Assembly: GCF_014205845.1 (NCBI RefSeq)
Contig: NZ_JACHCR010000030.1
Coordinates: 1-64,000, forward strand
DNA from: Mucilaginibacter cryoferens
Lineage (GTDB): Bacteria > Bacteroidota > Bacteroidia > Sphingobacteriales > Sphingobacteriaceae
Reading direction: 5' to 3'
DNA length: 64,000 nucleotides
The notes below the pieces were generated by a model. It saw only the letters and a program-made list of their open reading frames with translations. It searched no databases and had not been told where the DNA came from. The translations under genes were made by a program, and so were the position numbers. Below, piece by piece: positions 15,986-24,591 of the stretch (its first letter is position 1; every line of letters starts with the position of its first letter).

Positions 15986-17803
15986 ATGACTAAAAAACCA
16001 ATTAAGCAGCTAATGCTATCGCTGTTTTTTGCCATTAATTGTTGTTCTGTTTTATTTGCCCAGGTGGCTGTATTACCTACCCGATGGACGAAGGCAGCGA
16101 TGGACGCCTCCGTTCCTTTTCCCGAATATCCGCGCCCGCAATTGCAGCGCACCGACTGGCTGTGCCTAAATGGCCAGTGGGACTACCAGGGCGGTAAAAA
16201 TGTGGAGAACGCCCTCGACCCTCAAAAACCACTATCCTTTACCGGCCAGGTAAGCAAGATCCGGGTACCCTACTGTCCCGAATCGGCACTATCCGGCATC
16301 CAGCGTAAACAGGAAATTAACATGTGGTACCGCCGCAGTTTTGAGGTACCCACCAGTTGGAAAAACAAGCAGGTGATCATTCATTTCGATGCTGTTGCCC
16401 ATCATACTACCTTATTTGTAAACGGGCATAAAGCGGGTACACACGCCGGCAGCTATGATTCCTTTAGCTTTAATATTACGCCGTTTTTAACAGCGGGCAA
16501 AAACACGCTGGTAGTTGCCGCCTATGATTTAAACGACGGCCGGGTACCGTCGGGCAAAAGTGGTCCGCGGGGCGATTATACTTTTTGCTCGGGCATTTGG
16601 CAAACCGTGTGGTTGGAACCGGTAAACAAAAGCTATATCGAAAACATCCGTTTACTGCCCGATTTGGTTAATAGCCGGCTAAAAGTGCAGGTAAATACCC
16701 AGGGCGCAGGAAAAATAACCGCCATAGCGCTTGATGGCAGCAAGATGGTTTCGCAAGCCGAATCTGCTAATGGTGCTTATTTTTATCTGCCCATTAAAGA
16801 TCCAAAGCTTTGGTCGCCCGATGATCCTTTTCTGTACGATCTGAAGATCAGCTTAAAAAATACCGATGGCAGCGTTGCCGACGAAGTGAAAAGCTATTTC
16901 GGGATGCGCGATATAAAATTAGGCAAGGTTAACGGCGTTACCCGGCCGCTCATTAATGGCAAGTTTATCCTCCAGCTTGGCCTGCTGGACCAGGGCTACT
17001 GGCCCGATGGCGTTTTAACCGCCCCTACAGAAGAGGCGCTTAAATTTGACATCCAATTCACTAAAAACGCTGGCTACAACCTTATCCGCAAACACATGAA
17101 AACCGAGCCGCAGCGTTTTTATTACTGGGCCGATAAACTGGGCTTGTTTGTTTGGCAGGATATGCCGGCCATCTGGTACCAGAACGAAGATACCCTTAAA
17201 ACCCGTAAAGAGTTCAGGAAGGAGCTGAAGGCAATTATGGATGATCATTACAACTCGCCATCTGTTATTACCTGGGTACCATTTAATGAAAACTGGGGCG
17301 CGTTTGATGTTAAAAACATAACCAACTGGGTTAAGCAATACGATGCTTCCAGGCTGGTTAACGGCAACTCGGGCTTTAACAATAATCCCGATTATCAAAA
17401 AGCCTACGGCGATCCCGGTAACGGCGATTATGTGGATACCCATATTTATGTTGGTCCGTACGGCGCTTCGGTACCAGAAGAGCATCGCGCGGCCTCGTTA
17501 GGCGAGTTTGGTGGTGTTGGCTTGTTTGTGCGCAACCATATGTGGCCTGTAGCAAACAACGCCTATGATTATGAACCAACCAAAGCGCGGTTGACCGACC
17601 GATATGTATTTTTACTGGATGAAGTGGAGCAACTCATGAAGTATAAAGGCCTCAGCGTTGCCATTTACACCCAAACCACAGATGTAGAACACGAAGTTAA
17701 TGGCGTATTAACCTACGACCGCGCCGTTGAAAAAATGGAAACCGACAGGGTAAAAGCCGTAAATGAAGCAGTTATTAAAGAAAGCTATAAACTGAATCCC
17801 TGA
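15986..17803 (+). CDS. Exported glycoside hydrolase family 2 protein
   Basis: The protein has 605 aa and a signal peptide (starts MTKKPIKQLMLSLFFAINCC, ends ...LFAQ). The order is an N-terminal sugar-binding jelly roll (LNGQWDYQGG, then MWYRRSFEVP), a central immunoglobulin-like domain, and a TIM barrel. In the barrel, WVPFNENWGAFD holds the N-E acid/base pair and ASLGEFGGVG supplies the likely nucleophile Glu. It is much shorter than LacZ, like the small GH2 proteins often annotated beta-galactosidase or beta-glucuronidase; the true sugar cannot be told. It stands alone between two related hairpin terminators. Confidence 0.88.
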   Translation: MTKKPIKQLMLSLFFAINCCSVLFAQVAVLPTRWTKAAMDASVPFPEYPRPQLQRTDWLCLNGQWDYQGGKNVENALDPQKPLSFTGQVSKIRVPYCPESALSGIQRKQEINMWYRRSFEVPTSWKNKQVIIHFDAVAHHTTLFVNGHKAGTHAGSYDSFSFNITPFLTAGKNTLVVAAYDLNDGRVPSGKSGPRGDYTFCSGIWQTVWLEPVNKSYIENIRLLPDLVNSRLKVQVNTQGAGKITAIALDGSKMVSQAESANGAYFYLPIKDPKLWSPDDPFLYDLKISLKNTDGSVADEVKSYFGMRDIKLGKVNGVTRPLINGKFILQLGLLDQGYWPDGVLTAPTEEALKFDIQFTKNAGYNLIRKHMKTEPQRFYYWADKLGLFVWQDMPAIWYQNEDTLKTRKEFRKELKAIMDDHYNSPSVITWVPFNENWGAFDVKNITNWVKQYDASRLVNGNSGFNNNPDYQKAYGDPGNGDYVDTHIYVGPYGASVPEEHRAASLGEFGGVGLFVRNHMWPVANNAYDYEPTKARLTDRYVFLLDEVEQLMKYKGLSVAIYTQTTDVEHEVNGVLTYDRAVEKMETDRVKAVNEAVIKESYKLNP

Positions 17804-17850
17804 TTTTGGGACTTTTGGATAAAGGGCTTTTGGATAAAGGACTTTGGGAT

Positions 17851-17894
17851 AAAACAAAATGGCCGGCGAATGATTTCGCCGGCCATTTTGTTTT
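17851..17894 (+). terminator. 19-bp perfect hairpin terminator
   Basis: Arm 17851-17869 (AAAACAAAATGGCCGGCGA) is exactly reverse-complemented at 17876-17894, loop ATGATT. The A-rich/T-rich ends let it serve either strand. Its GGCCGGCGA core is that of the terminator at 15862. Confidence 0.85.
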
Positions 17895-18094
17895 ATAGCA
17901 TTTCAAATTCGCCTATGAGCTACTTCTTTAGCTAAAAACCCGAAAAACAGCCGCTTTCACAAACCCATCAATGAACAAAATGAACGAAAATTCACTCTTA
18001 TTTTTCCTGATATTTAAATGACACTTTTTAAGGCCACACTTAAAACAAATTAACCTCTAAGAAACTTATCCTATTAATAAAAAACACTACTGCT

Positions 18095-18220
18095 ATGGAA
18101 AACAAAGAAAAAATTAAAGGTGAGGTAACCAAAGAAACTCATCCCCCAAAAACCGGTAAACAGCCACAAAGTACCAACTCCAAAGTTATATTTAAACCAA
18201 AGAGGAAGCCTCTTTTATAG
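18095..18220 (+). CDS. Small basic peptide, 41 aa
   Basis: The translation starts MENKEKIKGEVTKETHPPKT and ends FKPKRKPLL. It is highly charged and Lys/Pro-rich, with no signal or membrane segment. A clean terminator 20 bp after the stop (18241-18269) supports a real short transcript. No family recognised. The rest of the 17804-18439 spacer holds the hairpin at 17851, a G9 tract at 18298-18306 and otherwise nothing I can name. Confidence 0.55.
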   Translation: MENKEKIKGEVTKETHPPKTGKQPQSTNSKVIFKPKRKPLL

Positions 18221-18240
18221 AACAACCACGAATTATGGAC

Positions 18241-18269
18241 GGTCTGCCGAAAAAACGGCGGGCCTTTTT
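18241..18269 (+). terminator. Rho-independent terminator
   Basis: GGTCTGCCG (18241-18249) pairs with CGGCGGGCC (18256-18264), allowing G-T pairs, loop AAAAAA, followed by TTTTT. Confidence 0.8.
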
Positions 18270-18439
18270 CGTAAATACTTTTTTTAATTTTTTTTTTGGG
18301 GGGGGGTAACATAAACGAACGGTAACTGTCCGTTTATGAACATCTGCGTAATCAACCACAAACTAAACCATTGCTTATTAATAAGTTACATAAATGGCAT
18401 AATTTTCTCCTAAGTTGCAGCAATAAACTTATTTGAAAC

Positions 18440-20800
18440 ATGTTAAGGAATTATATCAAAACCGCCTGGCGAAATTTATTTCGCAACAAATTCTATTCAT
18501 TCATCAATATTGCCGGGCTTACCGCCGGGCTGGCCATTGGTATATTGATTTTGCTTTGGGTACAGGACGAGTTAAGTTTTGATGGCTTCCATAAAAACGC
18601 CGGTAACATTTACCGCGTAGAGCTTTTTGGCGGCACAGGAGCCAGTAAACAGATCTGGGAAAGTACCGTAGCCCCCATAGGTCCGCTGGCTAAACAGGAG
18701 CTTACGGATGTGCAGGACCAGGTGCGCATAACCGGCAACTGGTTTTTCTCGCTATATAAATACAAGGAAAAAGTTTTTGGCGAACAAAACGTAGCCTTTG
18801 CCGATCCTTCCCTGTTCAACATCTTTGATTTTCCGCTGGTTGAGGGCAATACCGCAAAGCCTTTTGCAAATGATAACTCTGTTGTTATCACCAAAAAAAC
18901 AGCGCAAAAATATTTTGGCACCGATGATGCCATCGGTAAAGTGATTGTAGCCGATGGTAAAGAAAACTTTACGGTGAGCGGCGTTATCAACGATTTCCCG
19001 CTTAACTCCAGCATCAACTTTGATATGATTATGCCCATGAGTTACCACAGTCAATATATATTGGCACACAGCAAGACGGATGTGAACACTGATTTTGGCA
19101 ACTACATGTACCAAACCTATTTTAAGTTAAAGCCGGGCACATCGTTAAAAAAGCTCTCTGCCGATTTGTTTAAAATCCACATCAAGCACCGCGCCGAAGA
19201 TACCGATGCCGACTACCTGCTGCTGCCCATCAATAAAGTGCACCTGTACAATGCCGATGGCACCGATCGCGGCATCCAAACAGTGCGCATTTTTATCATC
19301 ATAGCCCTGGTTATTTTATTGATAGCCTGCATCAATTACGTTAACCTTTCCACCGCCCGCTCTCTTTTGCGCGCCAAAGAGATCAGCATGCGTAAAATTA
19401 TAGGGGCGGCCAAAATGCAGCTGTTTATGCAATTCCTGATCGAAACGGCTTTGCTGTTCCTTATCGCCACACTATTTGCACTATTTGCCATTTACCTGCT
19501 GATGCCGGTATTTAACCAACTGGCCGGCAAGCAGCTGGTGCTTAACCTGCTCGATCCTCACATCTGGCTTATTATAGCCATCACGGTAATAGCAACACTT
19601 GCTTTATCCAGCATTTACCCGGCCATGCTGTTATCATCCTTCGAGCCCTTGAAAGCACTGAAGGGTAAAATCAGCGGCAGCATTGGCGATGCCCTTTTCC
19701 GTAAAATACTGGTGGTTATACAGTTTACTTTTTCGGTAGTGCTTATTGTGAGCACTTTGGTTATTACCCAGCAATTGAAATATATCCAATCAAAAAATTT
19801 AGGGTACGATAAAAGCCATGTTTTTGGGGTTTGGATGCGCGATGCGGCAAGCCATTACGATGCCGTGCGGGCCGAGCTTTTAAAGCAACCCGGCGTAGAG
19901 GGCGTAACCAGGGCAACCGGTAACATCATCAGCAATGGCAATATATCGGGTGACAACTCCTGGGATGGCAAAGCGCCCGGTCAAACCTTTATCCTGCACC
20001 CCATGGGTATCGATAAGGATTTCATCTCGTTTTTTAAGCTAAAAATGCAGCAGGGCAGCAGCTTTACCGGCGCCATAGCCGATTCCACCCATTTTATACT
20101 TAACGAAGCTGCCATAAGGGAAATCGGGATGAAAAATCCCATCGGTAAGCGTTTCCGTTCACAAGGAACCAACGGCACCATCATTGGCGTAGTCAAAGAC
20201 TTCCATTTTGCCAGCCTGCGCGAAAAAATTGCACCTGTTATTTTCTTTTATCGCCCGGCCGTTTACCAAACCTTGTATATAAAAACCAGCACTAATAAAG
20301 CGGCAGCAGCCATAGCCGCGGCGGGTAACCAGTTTAAACAATACAATGGCGAGTTCCCTTTTTCTTATAACTTTTTGGACGAAATGTTCAACAACCTTTA
20401 CCAGGGCGAACAGCGCGAAAGCACCCTGTTTAACTATTTTGCAGGGATGGCCATACTCATCTCATGCCTGGGCCTGTTGGGCCTTGCAGCCTACACCGCC
20501 CAGGTACGCACCCGCGAAATTGGTGTGCGTAAAGTATTGGGCGCATCGGTTACAGGCGTAATTGGCCTTTTAGCTAAAGATTTCATCAAACTGGTACTCA
20601 TCGCTATTGTTGTTGCTACGCCCTTAGCCTGGTACGCCATGACCAACTGGCTGAATGCCTTTGCCTACCGCATACCCATCCACTGGACGGTTTTTGTACT
20701 GGCCGCAGGTATAGCCATCATCATAGCGTTTGTTACCATCAGCTTCCAATCCATCAAAGCAGCGCTGGCCAACCCGGTGAAAAGTTTGAGGAGCGAGTAG
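18440..20800 (+). CDS. FtsX/MacB-type ABC transporter permease
   Basis: The protein has 786 aa. It opens NYIKTAWRNLFRNKFYSFIN, the usual start of Bacteroidetes permeases. The plan is TM1, a MacB-like periplasmic domain, three central TMs around residues 285-420 (an FtsX domain), a fourth TM near 430, a second periplasmic domain, and a C-terminal FtsX domain with TMs near 670-690, 715-735 and 755-775. The ATPase partner is not in the window. Such permeases move lipids, peptides or drugs across the envelope; the substrate is unknown. Its 3' third (from 19985) is duplicated immediately downstream. Confidence 0.9.
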   Translation: MLRNYIKTAWRNLFRNKFYSFINIAGLTAGLAIGILILLWVQDELSFDGFHKNAGNIYRVELFGGTGASKQIWESTVAPIGPLAKQELTDVQDQVRITGNWFFSLYKYKEKVFGEQNVAFADPSLFNIFDFPLVEGNTAKPFANDNSVVITKKTAQKYFGTDDAIGKVIVADGKENFTVSGVINDFPLNSSINFDMIMPMSYHSQYILAHSKTDVNTDFGNYMYQTYFKLKPGTSLKKLSADLFKIHIKHRAEDTDADYLLLPINKVHLYNADGTDRGIQTVRIFIIIALVILLIACINYVNLSTARSLLRAKEISMRKIIGAAKMQLFMQFLIETALLFLIATLFALFAIYLLMPVFNQLAGKQLVLNLLDPHIWLIIAITVIATLALSSIYPAMLLSSFEPLKALKGKISGSIGDALFRKILVVIQFTFSVVLIVSTLVITQQLKYIQSKNLGYDKSHVFGVWMRDAASHYDAVRAELLKQPGVEGVTRATGNIISNGNISGDNSWDGKAPGQTFILHPMGIDKDFISFFKLKMQQGSSFTGAIADSTHFILNEAAIREIGMKNPIGKRFRSQGTNGTIIGVVKDFHFASLREKIAPVIFFYRPAVYQTLYIKTSTNKAAAAIAAAGNQFKQYNGEFPFSYNFLDEMFNNLYQGEQRESTLFNYFAGMAILISCLGLLGLAAYTAQVRTREIGVRKVLGASVTGVIGLLAKDFIKLVLIAIVVATPLAWYAMTNWLNAFAYRIPIHWTVFVLAAGIAIIIAFVTISFQSIKAALANPVKSLRSE

Positions 20801-20851
20801 AGGCTGGGTTTGTGATCGAATCGAATGCCCTGTTTATAGATAAGTTTTTTG

Positions 20852-20979
20852 CCGTCCCCTCCGGGTCTCTCAAAGAGGACCCGGAGGGCGCACGATCATC
20901 TCGCATAAACGCGGCCTTGGGATTTACGACTTGCTATGTGCAACCGCTGGGTCCTCTCCGAGAGACCCCGCGGGGACGG
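20852..20979. repeat. 128-bp palindromic element, copy 1
   Basis: The ends are CCGTCCCCTCCGGGTCTCTC and, as reverse complement of the right end, CCGTCCCCGCGGGGTCTCTC. Each end also forms its own hairpin (GGGTCTCT/AGAGGACCC). The middle of about 45 bp is unstructured and has no ORF. It resembles a REP/BIME-like or MITE-like unit. Confidence 0.8.
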
Positions 20980-20980
20980 A

Positions 20981-21796
20981 ACCTTTATCCTGCACCCCAT
21001 GGGTATCGATAAAGATTTCATCTCGTTCTTTAAGCTAAAAATGCAGCAGGGCAGCAGCTTTACCGGCGCCATAGCCGATTCCACCCATTTTATACTTAAC
21101 GAAGCCGCCGTAAGGGAAATCGGGATGCAAAACCCCATCGGCAAGCATTTCCGTTCACAAGGAACCAACGGCACCATCATTGGCGTAGTTAAAGACTTCC
21201 ATTTTGCCAGCCTGCGCGAAAAAATTGCACCTGTTATTTTCTTTTATCGCCCGGCCGTTTACCAAACCTTGTATATAAAAACCAGCACTAATAAAGCGGC
21301 CGCAGCCATAGCCGCGGCGGGTAACCAGTTTAAACAATACAATGGAGAGTTCCCTTTTTCTTATAACTTTTTGGACGAACTGTTCAACAACCTTTACCAG
21401 GGCGAACAGCGCGAAAGCACCCTGTTTAACTATTTTGCAGGGATGGCCATACTCATCTCATGCCTGGGCCTGTTGGGCCTTGCAGCCTACACCGCCCAGG
21501 TACGCACCCGCGAAATTGGTGTGCGTAAAGTATTGGGCGCATCGGTTACAGGCGTAATTGGCCTTTTAGCTAAAGATTTCATCAAACTGGTACTCATCGC
21601 CATTGTTGTTGCTACGCCTTTAGCCTGGTACGCCATGACCAACTGGCTGAATGCCTTTGCCTACCGCATACCCATCCACTGGACGGTTTTTGTACTGGCC
21701 GCAGGTATAGCCATCATCATAGCGTTTGTTACCATCAGCTTCCAATCCATCAAAGCAGCGCTGGCCAACCCGGTGAAAAGTTTGAGGAGCGAGTAG
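20981..21796 (+). pseudogene. Duplicated 3' fragment of the FtsX-type permease
   Basis: This encodes about 271 residues nearly identical to residues 516-786 of the permease at 18440 (from TFILHPMGIDKDF to the final LRSE). It has lost the start codon and the first two thirds of the protein. The frame stays open upstream into the palindromic element (an ATG at 20936), but that leader is repeat DNA. The fragment keeps the last FtsX domain with three TMs and could be made only by accident. Scattered differences from the parent, such as EAAVREIGMQ for EAAIREIGMK, show it is not brand new. Confidence 0.88.
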
Positions 21797-21847
21797 AGGC
21801 TGGGTTTGTTATCGAATCGAATGCCCTGTTTATAGATAAGTTTTTTG

Positions 21848-21975
21848 CCGTCCCCTCCGGGTCTCTCAAAGAGGAACCGGAGGGCGCACGATCATCTCGC
21901 ATAAACGCGGCCTTGGGATTTACGACTTGCTATGTGCAACCGCTGGGTCCTCTCCGAGAGACCCCGCGGGGACGG
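21848..21975. repeat. 128-bp palindromic element, copy 2
   Basis: It matches copy 1 almost exactly; one visible difference is GAGGAACCGG for GAGGACCCGG. Its right end meets the interrupted 3' end of the small gene at 21920-22219. Confidence 0.85.
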
Positions 21976-22219
21976 AATATCCACTAGTATCATCCATTAA
22001 TCTCATAATTGAAAGTTTATTATTTGAATATAGAATCGTTTTATAATTGTGATTCTCTTTATCTAAATATTTTTTTATAACTATTGCTTTATAAGTAGAG
22101 CCAACAAAATCCATTCTATCTTTACAAGCTTCACTTGGTCCAACATTTCCTATTAATACTAAAGCAATAAATGCAATCGCAAATAGCCCTGGTAATATAT
22201 AGATGATCTTTTGTTTCAT
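21920..22219 (-). pseudogene. Small membrane/exported protein truncated by the palindromic element
   Basis: The frame starts MKQKIIYILPGLFAIAFIAL, giving one N-terminal hydrophobic helix, followed by a short extracytoplasmic domain (GSTYKAIVIKKYLDKENHNY...). From about position 21977 the codons are those of the 128-bp element, so the last 19 residues (roughly S-V-P-A-G-S-L-G-E-D-P...) are not native. The rest of the original gene is not found on the other side of the element. The native part resembles small Bacteroidetes proteins with a 'KKYxDKxNHN' segment, whose function is unknown. Confidence 0.65.
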
Positions 22220-22257
22220 TATTTCTCATTAAATTATTAATGTATCAAAAAAAACGC

Positions 22258-22345
22258 TGTTCGAAGTCAGATCTCATCGATTGACCTGCAAACGGCAGAC
22301 GCAATTATGCGCTTCTACACAAAAAAACCAATCCGCTCACACCCT
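22258..22345. repeat. Dispersed repeat, copy 1 of 3 (GCAGACGCAATTATGCG type)
   Basis: It contains CTGTTCGAAGTCAGATCTCA, TGCAAACGGCAGACGCAATT and ATCCGCTCACACCC. The same words in the same order recur at 22916 and partly at 23963. The remainder of 22220-22590 holds another CTGTTCGAAGTCAG word at 22347 and no gene. Confidence 0.75.
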
Positions 22346-22590
22346 CTGTTCGAAGTCAGTATAGCTCACCCGCCAATAGGGTCCCACATTTGCCGGGCTA
22401 TCCATTTACACATTTAACGCAGGTCTTGTACCTGAACGAAAGTGATAACTGCTAACACGGCCCATTTTTAGCGCAGATCTTGAAGTAATGATTAACTTGT
22501 GCCTTACTACTTTCCAGGCAATAGAATCACATTGAGCAAACCCGCAAGCTACCACACAACACTTGTGCTAAGAGGGGCTTTTTGAGACAG

Positions 22591-22866
22591 TTATTTGTTG
22601 GGTAATATTAATTCCACGCGTTGACCTTGAGCAAAACTACCTTCTTGCATCGGTTTTAAGGGCCTGAATATGAATACATCTAAACGCTGTTCATTATTGT
22701 CGTCAAGAAGTCTTGGCATATCTATATAGTTGTAAATAGGTATGCCACCTAATTCTGCACTATCTTTTAACTCAAAATCTAACCCGTCATCTAATAAACG
22801 AGCTAAAATAAATTGACCTCGGTTATGAAGATGAAATACGTGCATAATTTCAAAGGTTAATTCCAT
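22591..22866 (-). CDS. Hypothetical protein, 91 aa, possible small beta-barrel
   Basis: The sequence starts MELTFEIMHVFHLHNRGQFI and carries LLDDGLDFELKDSAELGGIP and RLDVFIFRPLKP, ending QGQRVELILPNK. It has no signal or membrane segment. The opening 'FxxxxRGQFILARLLDDG...LGGIPI' and closing 'GQRVELIL' are faintly like the domain-2 barrel of translational GTPases, but this is only an impression. Monocistronic between dispersed repeats. Function unknown. Confidence 0.6.
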   Translation of the reverse strand: MELTFEIMHVFHLHNRGQFILARLLDDGLDFELKDSAELGGIPIYNYIDMPRLLDDNNEQRLDVFIFRPLKPMQEGSFAQGQRVELILPNK

Positions 22867-22915
22867 ATAGAGTTGATCTCATTTTGGTTACAAATTATTG
22901 AAAAATACCTTCCCC

Positions 22916-23003
22916 GCTGTTCGCACCCAGATCCCATCGATCGGCCTGCAAACGGCAGACGCAATTATGCGTCTCTACAGAAAAAATCAATCCACTCACA
23001 CCC
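22916..23003. repeat. Dispersed repeat, copy 2 of 3
   Basis: It shares TGCAAACGGCAGACGCAATT, ATGCG(T/C)(T/C)TCTACA, AATCAATCC(A)CTCACACCC and CGCTGTTC with copy 1 at 22258. It lies between two - strand hypothetical genes. Confidence 0.75.
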
Positions 23004-23101
23004 GCTGTTCAAAATCTTCGCCTTCTAACAGCCGCGAACTTTTAAAACTGCGTCGTCGTTTACCAGGAGGAAAGAGCGTAAAATTGTTTTTTAAAAGCCC
23101 A

Positions 23102-23824
23102 TTAGTGCAATTTTTCTACGCCATAAAGGGCACCTCCTGATTGTTTTATAACTTGTGAAGCTGTTTTTGAGTCAATCACTGTATATACATAGGCATCCCC
23201 TCCAAGTTCAAAAAACACCAATCTCCTGCCAATTACCTTTAAGTCTATATCAACCGCTTTAAACAAATCTACTATAAAATTGCCGCTCCTATTTTCAGCG
23301 TTAAGGCATACCCTTAATTTAGAAACATTTGTCCAGGTATTTTCCCTGGTCAGCAACTGATCTATAAATTCTTCTATTTCTCCTTTATTTTCTTCCCCCC
23401 GCCAATCCACCACTTTAACCAGTTTTTTCGAATCGGCAAATAAATAAAATATGTCTATGGGTTTTAACTTTTTCGGGGCGAAGCTATCAGCATCTTTTAG
23501 TAACCTGGCATGCCGCGTTACAAACATTTTGGGGCCACCAAGGTATGACTTATAAAAATCACAAAACTCTTCCCTATAGGCTGGGAAAGTCATTTCTCCA
23601 ATTTCCCAAAAATTCGCTTTTTCTTTTCTATCCTTCTTTTTCTTTAAAACTTCAAAAACCAACGCAAATACGATAATAAAGACTAATACAACTATGGATA
23701 ACGTTGTACTGCCAGAACTGCGAAATATCAAAGAGTATGTGGTTATTGCCAACACTATAGCGATGATGGGGATCGAAACGATACCTGTTATGAGGAGTTT
23801 GTCTTTTAGTGTAATCTTCTTCAA
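23102..23824 (-). CDS. Hypothetical two-TM membrane protein, 240 aa
   Basis: The start is a TTG (23822-23824), reading K-K-I-T-L-K-D-K-L-L; an in-frame stop lies four codons upstream, so no earlier start exists. Two hydrophobic helices (about residues 10-32 and 40-58) are followed by a Lys-rich turn and a soluble domain of about 180 residues. Its end, FELGGDAYVYTVIDSKTASQ, reads like a small alpha/beta domain. I recognise no family. A run of ten G (C on the coding strand) lies 15 bp upstream of the start. Confidence 0.65.
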   Translation of the reverse strand: MKKITLKDKLLITGIVSIPIIAIVLAITTYSLIFRSSGSTTLSIVVLVFIIVFALVFEVLKKKKDRKEKANFWEIGEMTFPAYREEFCDFYKSYLGGPKMFVTRHARLLKDADSFAPKKLKPIDIFYLFADSKKLVKVVDWRGEENKGEIEEFIDQLLTRENTWTNVSKLRVCLNAENRSGNFIVDLFKAVDIDLKVIGRRLVFFELGGDAYVYTVIDSKTASQVIKQSGGALYGVEKLH

Positions 23825-23838
23825 TTTGTTAATTTATT

Positions 23839-23848
23839 GGGGGGGGGG
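23839..23848. repeat. G10 homopolymer upstream of a - strand gene
   Basis: Ten consecutive G at 23839-23848 lie in the promoter/leader region of the gene starting at 23824. A second tract of nine G is at 18298-18306. Such tracts can vary in length by slippage. Confidence 0.7.
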
Positions 23849-23962
23849 ATTACTCAGAAAATCATTTTGTTTTCACCGCCGCTGTTCGAAGTCAAATACT
23901 TCGAACCACTATGCCTGTAGTCTCCCGACTACAGGATTTTTAAAACAAAGAATCAACGTCAA

Positions 23963-24026
23963 TAATCCCATCGATAACCCTGCAAACTGTAGACGCAATT
24001 ATGTGCCTCGACAGAAAAATCAATCC
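23963..24026. repeat. Dispersed repeat, copy 3 of 3 (diverged)
   Basis: It contains ATCCCATCGATAACCCTGCA, TAGACGCAATTATGTGCCTC and GACAGAAAAATCAATCC, aligned to copies 1 and 2. Its end supplies the stop codon region of the GNAT gene at 24020. Confidence 0.65.
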
Positions 24027-24478
24027 AGCCCCATGCGCATTTCTATCATATGCTTATTAAACCCCACTTTTTCATAAGCCCGCACAGCGCTTTCGTTATC
24101 AGCATAAACCTGTAACCTCAGTTCGGTAAGGCCCTGTTTAAGCGACCATTTTTTTAACTCCTCAATAATAGCCTGGTTTACACCATTACCGCGATACTGT
24201 GGCAATACGTACATAAACCCCAGGTAGGCAAACCGCTCAAAATCAAAATAAACCTTTTCGCGTTGTTTAATACGGGCATAGCCGCTGCCTACCAGCTCGC
24301 CGTCAATTTCGGCTACCAGTAGTTCAACGTCGGGCGAGGTGATAAACATTTCAAGGTCGTAATATTTGATAGCGCCGGGTATTAAGGTTCGGTCGAAAGG
24401 TCGTTCGGCGTTGATCACTCCTTGCTCAAATTGCAGCAGGGTTGGGAGATCGTGGATGGTGGCTTGGCGGATTAGCAT
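24020..24478 (-). CDS. GNAT-family N-acetyltransferase
   Basis: The protein has 152 aa. The GNAT fold is shown by the N-terminal MLIRQATIHDLPTLLQFEQG, the central LLVAEIDGELVGSGYARI strands, the acetyl-CoA loop VLPQYRGNGVNQAIIEEL, and the C-terminal NESAVRAYEKVGFNKH. The acceptor is unknown. The stop codon lies inside a dispersed repeat. Confidence 0.9.
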   Translation of the reverse strand: MLIRQATIHDLPTLLQFEQGVINAERPFDRTLIPGAIKYYDLEMFITSPDVELLVAEIDGELVGSGYARIKQREKVYFDFERFAYLGFMYVLPQYRGNGVNQAIIEELKKWSLKQGLTELRLQVYADNESAVRAYEKVGFNKHMIEMRMGLD

Positions 24479-24591
24479 AGGGTTAGTTGTTTTTTAAATG
24501 CTCCATTGGAGCAAAAGCTTTGTAGTAAAATAAATAATAGCGGTTTGCGTGCCGTAGGTACGCTGCCTTATCCGGTTTGCATAGCGGCTAC

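Larger units (their letters stand above)
19985..21976. repeat. Tandem duplication of 996 bp (permease 3' part plus palindromic element)
   Basis: Positions 19985-20980 and 20981-21976 match at a constant offset of 996 bp with a few per cent of scattered differences. Each copy holds about 815 bp of permease coding sequence, about 50 bp of spacer, and a 128-bp palindromic element. The junction at 20980/20981 falls exactly at the element's right end. Confidence 0.9.

Noticed and set aside
20936..21796. A 286-aa frame starting in the palindromic element and running through the permease fragment.
   Set aside because: The first residues are repeat DNA and the rest is the duplicated 3' end of the permease gene; called a pseudogene.
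19985..21976. An insertion sequence as the cause of the permease duplication.
   Set aside because: No transposase gene lies within or beside the duplicated unit; only the 128-bp palindromic element is present.
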